DNA of 64,000 bases from assembly GCA_037138335.1 (NCBI GenBank), contig JBAXIO010000019.1, forward strand, positions 14,868-78,867. Reading direction: 5' to 3'. Under the pieces are notes generated by a model that saw only the letters and a list, made by a program, of their open reading frames with translations, did no database searches and was not told where the DNA came from. A program made the translations under genes and the position numbers. Positions 53,648 through 61,113 of this stretch are shown here, one piece after another (within the stretch, counting starts at the first letter, position 1; each line of letters starts with the position of its first letter). Origin of the DNA: CAIRDP01 sp037138335 (GTDB lineage Bacteria > Bacteroidota > Bacteroidia > Bacteroidales > FEN-979).

Positions 53648-54215
53648 GAAGATACTGCTGCTCGATAACCATGATTCTTTCACTTTCAACCTTGTCGAAC
53701 TTCTGAGGAACAACGGCAAAGTTAGCTTTAATGTGATTAAGTCAGATGAACTCCGGCTTACAACAGTTGCTGCTTACGACAGGATCATTTTTTCACCGGG
53801 CCCCGGCCTGCCGGGAGAGCAGCCTGCAATGTTCGACATCCTCAGGGAATATGGCGAGACCAGGCATGTTCTCGGTATTTGCCTGGGGCTTCAGGCCCTG
53901 GCCTTGTTTTATGGCGGGGATCTGTTTAACCTGCCCACAGTGGTCCACGGACAGCCCCGCAGCCTCGATATCATCCGCCCCGGGCATTATATTTTCAAAG
54001 GCATCCCGAATGGGGCTGAGGTCGCACTTTATCATTCCTGGGCTGTTGACGGGGCTTCCCTTCCACCCTGCCTTGAAATCACGGCACTTTCCTCTGATGG
54101 TATCATCATGGGCCTGGCGCATAAAAAGTATGATGTCTTCGGATTGCAGTTCCACCCTGAATCGGTCATCACGGTATGGGGGCAGAAAATGATGGACAAC
54201 TGGATTGCCGGCTGA
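53646..54215 (+). CDS. pabA: Aminodeoxychorismate/anthranilate synthase glutaminase component
   Basis: 189 residues from the ATG at 53646 (MKILLLDNHDSFTFNL). Class I glutamine amidotransferase: oxyanion loop FSPGPGLPGEQP, nucleophile GICLGLQAL (Cys79), and FGLQFHPESV (His170, Glu172). It supplies ammonia to PabB, and perhaps to TrpE as in bifunctional PabA/TrpG; the location beside pabB/pabC favours folate. Two bases of the start codon are shared with the opposite-strand pabB start. Confidence 0.92.
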   Translation: MKILLLDNHDSFTFNLVELLRNNGKVSFNVIKSDELRLTTVAAYDRIIFSPGPGLPGEQPAMFDILREYGETRHVLGICLGLQALALFYGGDLFNLPTVVHGQPRSLDIIRPGHYIFKGIPNGAEVALYHSWAVDGASLPPCLEITALSSDGIIMGLAHKKYDVFGLQFHPESVITVWGQKMMDNWIAG

Positions 54216-54237
54216 ACAATCGGCCTGGAACAGGGGC

Positions 54238-55158
54238 TCAGATGGTAAAATAAACCCCCATGGTAATTGAATACATATAATACGGCAGGTAATAGGTCAG
54301 CTGGTTGCGGTCATGCTGGAAGTAATATCTCAGGTCCATGGCCAGCCAGCTGAGTATTTTAAAACTCATCATGGTTTCCACCGTAATGCAGGGATAGGGT
54401 ATGCGGAAGTCAGCCGACCTGCTGTACAGAGGCGTGCCTTCAAAACTGCTGGTAAACGGCTGCTGGTAAAAAATCACCAGGTTCCAGTCGAATACTTTTC
54501 CGAAGGTGCTGTAAAATCCAAGGTATGCCGATCCCCTCACCCCGTTCCTCCCGGCGAAACCTTCTCCGTCCTGATCAAGTTGTTTAATATCGGCCTGGAT
54601 GCTGTTCCACTCCTGGTCTGTCCACCATCCTTCATAATCGGGGGGCAAAAGGTCATAACGGTCCCACTGGTAAAGGAGCCCAAACCCGGCCTGTATCTTG
54701 ATTTTGGGTTTGTTGAGTATGACAGGGACAGCATAAACCCCCGTCTGCCAGCGTGCATTGATCCCCCTGTCCTCGTCAAACTGGAACTGGGTAAAGGGTT
54801 CCAGGGAAATCCTGCTCATCTTGCGGTGCCCACCATCCATCTTATGATTGAAGAAATTGGCGTGCATGAAAATGTAACCGGTATTATTGGTCGAACGGGT
54901 CTTCAGGCCCTGGTAATTTACCATGCCGGTGATCTCGTAACGGTCACGCCCATCCATCACAAGACCTGAAGCCGTAGCCGAAAGATAAAGATATTGCAGG
55001 GCATCCTCCATGAAATAGAAACCGAGGTAAAGGCTGCCCGTGGGTCTTCCCTGTTTCAGGGTGTCGATGTGCTGCTTGCTGAACATGGAAACCTGGGCCT
55101 CCACGACTGAAGAGAAAAGGATTATGGAAAATGCAGATAAAATGCAGAATTTCCGCAT
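54238..55158 (-). CDS. Predicted outer-membrane barrel protein, function unknown
   Basis: 306 residues from MRKFCILSAF; longer frames upstream lack a signal peptide. The signal ends near SSVVEAQ. It has many short amphipathic strands (GSLYLGFYFMEDALQYLYL, ISLEPFTQFQFDED, KIKIQAGFGLLYQWDRYDL, WLAMDLRYYFQHDRN, YSITMGVYFTI) with an aromatic C-terminal strand, as in outer-membrane beta-barrels. No enzymatic motif is seen. Single gene facing pabA. Confidence 0.72.
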   Translation of the reverse strand: MRKFCILSAFSIILFSSVVEAQVSMFSKQHIDTLKQGRPTGSLYLGFYFMEDALQYLYLSATASGLVMDGRDRYEITGMVNYQGLKTRSTNNTGYIFMHANFFNHKMDGGHRKMSRISLEPFTQFQFDEDRGINARWQTGVYAVPVILNKPKIKIQAGFGLLYQWDRYDLLPPDYEGWWTDQEWNSIQADIKQLDQDGEGFAGRNGVRGSAYLGFYSTFGKVFDWNLVIFYQQPFTSSFEGTPLYSRSADFRIPYPCITVETMMSFKILSWLAMDLRYYFQHDRNQLTYYLPYYMYSITMGVYFTI

Positions 55159-55198
55159 AAGGTTAAAGCCAGATCGGGTAAAGTTAAAAACTTTTCCC

Positions 55199-55909
55199 TT
55201 ACCAGTGCATGGGCACCTCAATGAGCAGGATGTCCGAATCGGCCGAAGCCCTGATGTCAATCTCTGTTGTTTCGGAAATACCTGCTCCGTCGCGGGTTTC
55301 AAGCCTGGTACCGGCAACATCCGCCGAACCGTCAATGATAAAAACATAGGCTCCGTGAGACTTGTCATGCAGCGGGTACGCAATAGTTTTGCCTGCCGAT
55401 AAGCTGCTCCTCGAAAACCAGGTTCTCTGGTTCAGCAGGAGAGCGCCGGCCTCATCGGGCGATACCAGCCTTTGCCACTCCCCAATCCTTTCTGAAGGGT
55501 CGAACGCTTTCTGGTCATACCTTGGGGTGAGATTTTGTTCGGCAGGGAAAACCCAGACCTGGAAAAGCTTTACAGGGATCTTTGGACCGGCATTATATTC
55601 GGAATGAAAGATCCCGGTTCCGGCGCTCATCACCTGTACCTCGTTTGGGCCCAGCTGCTGTATATGCCCCATGCTGTCCTTATGCTCCAGCATTCCTTCC
55701 GTAACAATGGTTACGATTTCCATATTATCGTGAGGATGCTTGCCGAAACCGCCTCCCCCGGCTATGATATCGTCATTGATCACCCTCAGCGCCCCGAAAT
55801 GGATCCTTGCAGGATCATGATAGTTGGCAAAACTGAAGGTGTAATGGGTGTCGAGCCAGCCGTAGTTTGTATGGCCACGGCTGCTCCCCCTGTGAATGAT
55901 GGTTTTCAT
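55199..55909 (-). CDS. Pirin family protein (YhhW-like)
   Basis: 236 residues in two cupin domains. The N-terminal metal site is FGKHPHDNMEIVTIV with GTGIFHSEYN, and the C-terminal lobe is the degenerate partner. Bacterial pirins of this type bind iron or another metal and may oxidise quercetin-like compounds or act as redox-linked regulators. It lies ~15 bases upstream of the yceI gene stop on the same strand, so the two may be co-transcribed. Confidence 0.92.
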   Translation of the reverse strand: MKTIIHRGSSRGHTNYGWLDTHYTFSFANYHDPARIHFGALRVINDDIIAGGGGFGKHPHDNMEIVTIVTEGMLEHKDSMGHIQQLGPNEVQVMSAGTGIFHSEYNAGPKIPVKLFQVWVFPAEQNLTPRYDQKAFDPSERIGEWQRLVSPDEAGALLLNQRTWFSRSSLSAGKTIAYPLHDKSHGAYVFIIDGSADVAGTRLETRDGAGISETTEIDIRASADSDILLIEVPMHW

Positions 55910-55923
55910 AAAACCTTACTGGA

Positions 55924-56463
55924 TTACTGAACTTTTGCAAGTTCTACATTGAGTGCGAGCTTTACTTCGTCGGCAACCACCATGCCGCCTGCTTCGGTGA
56001 TGGCATTCCAGTGGAGGCCGAATTCCTTGCGGCTTAGTTTCCCGCTGAGTTCAAATCCAGCTTTTGTGTTACCATAAGGATCAACCATGATTCCGCCAAA
56101 AGAAACTTTCATTTCAATCTGGCGGGTGGTGCCGCGGATGGTCATATCGCCGTTCATCACAAACTCATCATCTCCCGTCTTTTTAAAGGAAGTTGATTTA
56201 TAAGTGAGCTTCGAATGATTTGCTGCATCGAAAAAATCAGCTGATTTCAGATGGCCGTCACGGTCGCCGACTCCCGTGCTGATGCTGTCGACATCGGCCG
56301 AGAATACAACTTCTGCATTGCTCCAGTCGTCTCCGTTCGTAAGTAATATGCCTTCGAATTTTTCGAATTTACCCGACACTGTTGAAATGACAAGGTGTTT
56401 TACTTTAAAAAGGATCTCTGAATGATAAGGGTCAACCGCCCATTTTGTTTTTGCTGTTTCCAT
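55924..56463 (-). CDS. YceI family protein
   Basis: 179 residues from METAKTKWAVDPYHSEI; the longer frame to 56556 is rejected because the -7 box TAATTTTG lies at 56554-56561. YceI lipocalin-like fold: WAVDPYHSEILFKVKHL, GKFEKFEGILLT, HLKSADFFDAANHSKLTYKS, FVMNGDMTIRGTTRQIEM and KLSRKEFGLHWN. Related proteins bind polyisoprenoids. No signal peptide is seen, so this member may be cytoplasmic. Confidence 0.92.
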   Translation of the reverse strand: METAKTKWAVDPYHSEILFKVKHLVISTVSGKFEKFEGILLTNGDDWSNAEVVFSADVDSISTGVGDRDGHLKSADFFDAANHSKLTYKSTSFKKTGDDEFVMNGDMTIRGTTRQIEMKVSFGGIMVDPYGNTKAGFELSGKLSRKEFGLHWNAITEAGGMVVADEVKLALNVELAKVQ

Positions 56464-56674
56464 GATTTTTATTTTTCCCGGAATTTCCCTGATTGCCGTT
56501 TTGAACGCTGCCTGGAAAATTCCGCAGGTTAATACTTGATTTATTTCATGCTGCAAAATTACCCCCTCATAAGTTCACCGGGAATGGATAAATCATGGTT
56601 TGAATGGGAAAAATCATGGTTCCCGGGATTAATTGAGAAAAAAGGGCTGGATTTTAAGTCTCTTTCGTAAGTTC

Positions 56675-57553
56675 CTACCCCGAATGGGTCTGCTTAAATT
56701 CTATGAGGGACTGGCCGGTCCCTGATTTAAAGAATTTGCTGAAATGGGAAGGGTCTTCAAAACCCAGGGAGAAGGCTGTTTCCTTGCTGCTTTTCCCCGT
56801 AAAGACAGCCATGCGTTTGGCTTCAAGCAGGATGCGGTTCAGGATGAAATCCTTGGCCGAAGTGCCTATAGTTGATTTGATCACTTCGTTCAGGTAATTC
56901 GGGCTTACATTCAGAGCCCCTGCATAATCCTTTACCTGGTGCCATTGTGAAAAATGCGTCTCCACCATGTTCCTGAACCTCTGCACCATGGCTTTCCCGA
57001 CTTCAATGTTTTGGGTGTTGGTCCCCGGGAAAAGGCTGCAGTGCCCGTTGCATTCGATCAGGAACAGCTTAAGGTAAGCTCCAATTGTTTCGTATTTCAA
57101 TTCCCGGTCCGAGGCATAGGATTCTTTGATACGGCCGGCAAACGTGAGCAGGTTCTGCAACATGGGGCCACCTAGCGGCAAGGCCGGGGTCTCGCTGCTG
57201 TCGCGAAACAGCCTCAGGTTGGAAATGAAATCCTCCCTTATGCTGTTCTTCAAAAGGAACTCGGGTGTAAACAGTATGACCAGGCCGGTGGTCTCGGGGC
57301 CTGAAATGATCTGGTGGACCTGGCTTGGGCTGACAAAGAAAATATGATGGGGTAATATAGGGTACTCCCTGAAATCAATGATATGGCTTCCCGATCCTCC
57401 GAAAGGCCAGATAACCGAATAGTAATTATGGCGGTGGGGATCATCGGCTATCCCTTTTTGCCGGTCGGCAATTTCCTCCATGGTCCTGAGTACAAAGGAG
57501 GCCGGGACGTCATTATCCAGTAATTCGAGGCTGTAGATTTTATCCTGCACCAC
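56675..57553 (-). CDS. AraC family transcription regulator
   Basis: 292 residues with a GTG start at 57553. An N-terminal cupin sensor domain (about 20-150, HRHNYYSVIWPFGGSG) and a C-terminal double HTH (about 195-290: VKDYAGALNVSPNYLNEVIKSTIG and SSKETAFSLGFEDPSHFSKFFKSGTG). It is divergent from the caspase operon with a 129-base shared upstream region, so it could control that operon; this is inference from position only. Confidence 0.93.
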   Translation of the reverse strand: MVQDKIYSLELLDNDVPASFVLRTMEEIADRQKGIADDPHRHNYYSVIWPFGGSGSHIIDFREYPILPHHIFFVSPSQVHQIISGPETTGLVILFTPEFLLKNSIREDFISNLRLFRDSSETPALPLGGPMLQNLLTFAGRIKESYASDRELKYETIGAYLKLFLIECNGHCSLFPGTNTQNIEVGKAMVQRFRNMVETHFSQWHQVKDYAGALNVSPNYLNEVIKSTIGTSAKDFILNRILLEAKRMAVFTGKSSKETAFSLGFEDPSHFSKFFKSGTGQSLIEFKQTHSG

Positions 57554-57646
57554 GGCAAGGTAATAAATAATTATTTTGTATTTATACCCTGATTTGCATG
57601 TTTGTGATTAATTTCACAAAAATTTCATACTTGTTTGTAATTATTA

Positions 57647-57654
57647 TATTTTTG
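57647..57654 (+). promoter_or_regulatory. -7 box for the caspase operon
   Basis: TATTTTTG 28 bases before the first ATG; a partial TTTC lies at the -33 position (57623-57626). It sits in a 129-base gap shared with the divergent AraC gene. Confidence 0.6.
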
Positions 57655-57682
57655 TTTAGACAATCCTTCAAACCCCTCAGCC

Positions 57683-58333
57683 ATGAAAAAAAATCTACTC
57701 CTCTTTTTGTGCATGATTTGCGCAGCAAGCCTTGTCTTCTCACAGAAAACCGACAAGGAAATGAAAAAAGAACTTAAGGAAAAAGCAACGAAAGAAGCCC
57801 AAAAACAGGCCAAACAATACGCCAAGGACGGGTGGAGGGTATATCCCGGTTCACTGCCCATGGATAAACTTATCGAACAGTCATGGATGAAACAGGTCTC
57901 CGAAGATGAAAACGGCAAGCCAAAATACATTACAGCCGACGGGAACGGTGTCGCTGAATCCAAATCAGCTGCCGAAGCCCAGGCTATTGAATTAGGGAAG
58001 CTTCAGCTCGCAGGCCTCATCGAAACCAACATTGCTTCGATCATCAACGGCAACCTGGCCAACAGCCAGGCTTCGACCCAGGAAGCAACTTCTGTAACCG
58101 AGATCGTCCAGTCGTCGAAAAACGTCATTGCGCAACAACTGGGTTATGTTGACCCTGCCTTTAAGATTTATCGCGATCTCAAAGAAAAGAAAGTTGAAGT
58201 GCAGGTAAGGTTGTTTTACGAAACGGCCCAATCGCTTGTGATTGCTAAAAAAGCCATCAAAAAAGAGCTGAAAGAAAAGTTGAAGAAAACCGACGAAGAA
58301 GTGAACAAACTTATCGACGCTCCTGCTAAATAA
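57683..58333 (+). CDS. Exported LPP20-like protein, first gene of caspase operon
   Basis: 216 residues with a signal peptide ending LVFSQ. A Lys/Glu-rich coiled segment (24-50, EMKKELKEKATKEAQKQAKQ) precedes a domain resembling LPP20/FlgP-like lipoproteins: AEAQAIELGKLQLAGLIETN, VIAQQLGYVDPAFKIYRDLK and KVEVQVRLFYE, ending in another charged coil. No lipobox is present. LPP20 domains are found in secretion- and surface-associated proteins. The start context is AGCCATGA. It is 11 bases from the next gene. Confidence 0.72.
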   Translation: MKKNLLLFLCMICAASLVFSQKTDKEMKKELKEKATKEAQKQAKQYAKDGWRVYPGSLPMDKLIEQSWMKQVSEDENGKPKYITADGNGVAESKSAAEAQAIELGKLQLAGLIETNIASIINGNLANSQASTQEATSVTEIVQSSKNVIAQQLGYVDPAFKIYRDLKEKKVEVQVRLFYETAQSLVIAKKAIKKELKEKLKKTDEEVNKLIDAPAK

Positions 58334-58344
58334 TCAGGGTAGCC

Positions 58345-59304
58345 ATGAGCTTAAGGTCGGGTATACCGGTTTTCCTCCTGGTACTGGTCCCGTTGTTAAC
58401 TTTCGGTCAGAAACCAGAGATACGAACCGTTGAAGGAGAATCCCAGGTGGAATTTCCAGATACAAGGTCCCGGCATGATGTTGAAAAGGAAGCCCTTGAA
58501 AAAGCAAGCATCACTGCGCTTGAGCGGGCTTTTGGGACAGTCGTGATCAGGGGGAATTCAACCTACATGAAAAACCTCAATACGGGGAAGGAAACACAGA
58601 CCAGCGTGGTGTTTAATTCCATCGCAAATACCTATGTTAAAGGTGAGGTTGTCGAGGTCCTTGATCAGAATTTCGAGGAAGTCCAGGGTGTGGCCACCAT
58701 TGACGGTAAAAAGAAAGCTATAAGGGAGCTTAAATGTACGGCAAAATTCAACGTTCGTGAACTTTCCGATGACGTCCCCGATTTTGAAGCTTTCTCTCTC
58801 CAATGTCCCGACCCCGGATGCAGAACGACAAGCTTTAAAGATAAAAGCTCCATTTACCTGTATTTCAAAAGTCCTTACGATGGGTACATTGCCGTTTACC
58901 TGGATAACGGGAACACGGCCCAATGTCTTCTTCCATACGCCAGGATGAGCGGGCCCTTTGACAACGGGGTACCCCTTCAGGGCGGGAAAGACTATGTGTT
59001 TTTCTCCCGGCAGCCTGCCTTCAGCTACTTCGACAATACCGTTTTTGTTGACGAATATGAGATGTCAACCGAAGACAGCCAGGAACAAGACAGGCTGTTC
59101 GTGATATTTTCCCGATCTGCGATTGCCAGTCCCGGCCTGCAGACGGGCCTGGATGACAAGCTGCTTTCGCCTGATGAAAAATCAAGGCAGTACAAAGTTC
59201 CAAAATCACTGTATTCTGAAGACTTCCAGAAATGGTTGATAAAGAACAGGACGCATAAATCTGACCTCAGGATAATGACTATCGATATTACGATCCAGAA
59301 ATAA
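58345..59304 (+). CDS. Exported DUF4384-like protein
   Basis: 319 residues with a signal peptide ending LTFGQ. The N-terminal half repeats the LPP20-type helix-strand pattern (HDVEKEALEKASITALERAFG; RELKCTAKFNVRELSDD). The C-terminal half resembles DUF4384, a beta-rich domain often found with bacterial caspases: SSIYLYFKSPYDGYIAVYLD, CLLPYARMSGPFDNGVPL, DYVFFSRQPAFSYFD. It is probably an envelope partner of the operon's caspase. Seven bases separate it from the next gene. Confidence 0.75.
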   Translation: MSLRSGIPVFLLVLVPLLTFGQKPEIRTVEGESQVEFPDTRSRHDVEKEALEKASITALERAFGTVVIRGNSTYMKNLNTGKETQTSVVFNSIANTYVKGEVVEVLDQNFEEVQGVATIDGKKKAIRELKCTAKFNVRELSDDVPDFEAFSLQCPDPGCRTTSFKDKSSIYLYFKSPYDGYIAVYLDNGNTAQCLLPYARMSGPFDNGVPLQGGKDYVFFSRQPAFSYFDNTVFVDEYEMSTEDSQEQDRLFVIFSRSAIASPGLQTGLDDKLLSPDEKSRQYKVPKSLYSEDFQKWLIKNRTHKSDLRIMTIDITIQK

Positions 59305-59311
59305 TTGAGCC

Positions 59312-60283
59312 ATGAACAAATTACCATTTGTGAGAATCCTTCTTGCAGTTTTTACTCTTTCCTGCATAGGAATGACCTCATGCAAGAAAAACTTTGAAAG
59401 GCTTGTAGCCGTTAAAACAACCTCGATCAGTTCCGTCAATTACCTGGCCCAGGGCGAGGTCATTGACGTGGGCGGACTGTCTCCTGAATACGGCTTTTGT
59501 TACGGGAGCGGTTCAAATCCCGATCTCAGCGGACCGAATATCAAACTTGGAACTACCAGCAGCCCAAAGTCTTTTCAAACCACCATGGATCTAAGCCCGG
59601 GCACCTATTATGTGCGTGCCTATGCTAAAAGCAGCCAGGGAACAGTTTATGGTGATAACCTGAAGTTTTTTGTTTCGGGAGGCGATGTTGAGTATTATTG
59701 GGATAACGGGGTTGCAGATTACGGATGGCGTTGGAATCCCGGTTATGACGGGCATATGGGGAACCTGTTCCCTGTTACTACTTCAGGGACAATCAAATCG
59801 GTGAAGATGTATTTTTTCACCGCAGCTGATGCAGGGTACGACCAGTTAAACATGATATTTATCAACCAGAACGGATATGTCATGGACTCAACTTCATACT
59901 TCCTCCCCCCGGCTAACGACTGGTATACTATTTCGGGCCTGAATATCCCTTTCAGCGGCAACTTCATGGCTGTAGTACACTGGAATAAAACCGCTTCCCC
60001 AACCAACTACCTGGGAATGGACCAGAGCGGGCCCAATGCTTACATGGATCTGGCTTATGAACTCAAGGACGGGGCATGGGTCAAACTTAGTACAAATACC
60101 GGGGGGAACATGAAAGCCGGTGTTTTTCTTATCCATGTCACCGCCCAGGTTACAAAAAACAAAAATGGGGTGGCAGAACTTACCGAACTCCTGCCCGGCC
60201 CTGGAAAGTTTACCGGGAGCATTCATAACACTCCTGCAAAAAACACCAAGAGTCCTTCTCAAGCCAAGCCATTCACCAAATAA
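59312..60283 (+). CDS. Lipoprotein with FN3-like domain, unknown function
   Basis: 323 residues. The lipobox MTSC is followed by KKNFERL. A fibronectin-III-like region (about 35-120, LSPEYGFCYGSGSNPD and LSPGTYYVRAYAKSSQGTVYGDN) matches domains common in Bacteroidota surface proteins. Next is a beta-sandwich-like region (EYYWDNGVADYGWRW, NFMAVVHWNKTA) and a Pro/Lys-rich tail. It may face the surface. Third gene of the caspase operon; start context GAGCCATGA. Confidence 0.72.
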   Translation: MNKLPFVRILLAVFTLSCIGMTSCKKNFERLVAVKTTSISSVNYLAQGEVIDVGGLSPEYGFCYGSGSNPDLSGPNIKLGTTSSPKSFQTTMDLSPGTYYVRAYAKSSQGTVYGDNLKFFVSGGDVEYYWDNGVADYGWRWNPGYDGHMGNLFPVTTSGTIKSVKMYFFTAADAGYDQLNMIFINQNGYVMDSTSYFLPPANDWYTISGLNIPFSGNFMAVVHWNKTASPTNYLGMDQSGPNAYMDLAYELKDGAWVKLSTNTGGNMKAGVFLIHVTAQVTKNKNGVAELTELLPGPGKFTGSIHNTPAKNTKSPSQAKPFTK

Positions 60284-60294
60284 TACCTCCAGCC

Positions 60295-61104
60295 ATGAGA
60301 AACATCATACTCAAACTGAACCTGATAGTCCTGGCTTTTTTCCTCCTGCAGGGGACTAGCCATGCCCAGACCAAAGCTGAGATCCAGAACATTGATTTTA
60401 ATGTGGCCGGCGACAGCCTCATCGTTACTTATGATCTTGTTAAAACCAAATTCAGCGAAAAATTCAATGTCGTGCTCGTGGTCAAGACAGTCACCGGGAA
60501 AACTTACGATCCCCAGGCTGTGAGCGGCGATGCCGGGGGCAATATTTACGGAGGAAAAGGCAAGCGTATTGTATGGAATATTGCCAAAGACAAAGTGGTG
60601 ATCAACGATGAAATATTTGTACAGGTACTCGCAACACCCCTTCCTTCCGACATCGCGGCAACTCCTCCTGCCCAGGAACAACCTAAACAAAAACAGGGTG
60701 GTGAAAAAGTGTTTTCGAAGGGAGGCGCCATCGCCCTCTCGGCCATCATGCCGGGTCTGGGTATTACCAAACTCCGCGACGGTGGCCCTTACTGGCTCAT
60801 CGGGCTGGCTGATTACGGGTTGGCGATAGGGGGCGTAGTCCTTAATGTAATGTCTTCCTCAACCTACACCAAGTATAAGGATGCCACTACAGCTTCCGAC
60901 CGTGATACCTATTACAATAAAGCTGTTTCACAAAATAAAACAGGCAATACACTTCTTTATGCAGCAGGGGGGCTCTGGCTCGTCGACATGATCATAACGG
61001 CCGTTATCCCGGCCAAACTTAAATTCGGTTATTCACTGGGTCCCACTTACGACCCGGTCATCAACCAACCCATGTTAACATTTCGTTATCGTATCGGTAA
61101 ATAA
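60295..61104 (+). CDS. Exported DUF5683-like membrane protein
   Basis: 269 residues with a signal peptide (ending GTSHAQ). The first half is a beta domain (IQNIDFNVAGDSLIVTYDL, KGKRIVWNIAKDKVVI), then a Pro/Gln linker, then a membrane-associated C-terminal part (GGAIALSAIMPGLGITKLRD, YWLIGLADYGLAIGGVVLNV, LLYAAGGLWLVDMIITAVIP) resembling DUF5683. It ends with a short beta segment. The combination suggests an envelope component spanning or touching a membrane. Start context CAGCCATGA. Confidence 0.72.
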   Translation: MRNIILKLNLIVLAFFLLQGTSHAQTKAEIQNIDFNVAGDSLIVTYDLVKTKFSEKFNVVLVVKTVTGKTYDPQAVSGDAGGNIYGGKGKRIVWNIAKDKVVINDEIFVQVLATPLPSDIAATPPAQEQPKQKQGGEKVFSKGGAIALSAIMPGLGITKLRDGGPYWLIGLADYGLAIGGVVLNVMSSSTYTKYKDATTASDRDTYYNKAVSQNKTGNTLLYAAGGLWLVDMIITAVIPAKLKFGYSLGPTYDPVINQPMLTFRYRIGK

Positions 61105-61113
61105 CAAGAACGT

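Noticed and set aside
54313..54969. 218-codon plus-strand frame
   Set aside because: Antisense to the barrel protein at 54238-55158; no start context or domain.
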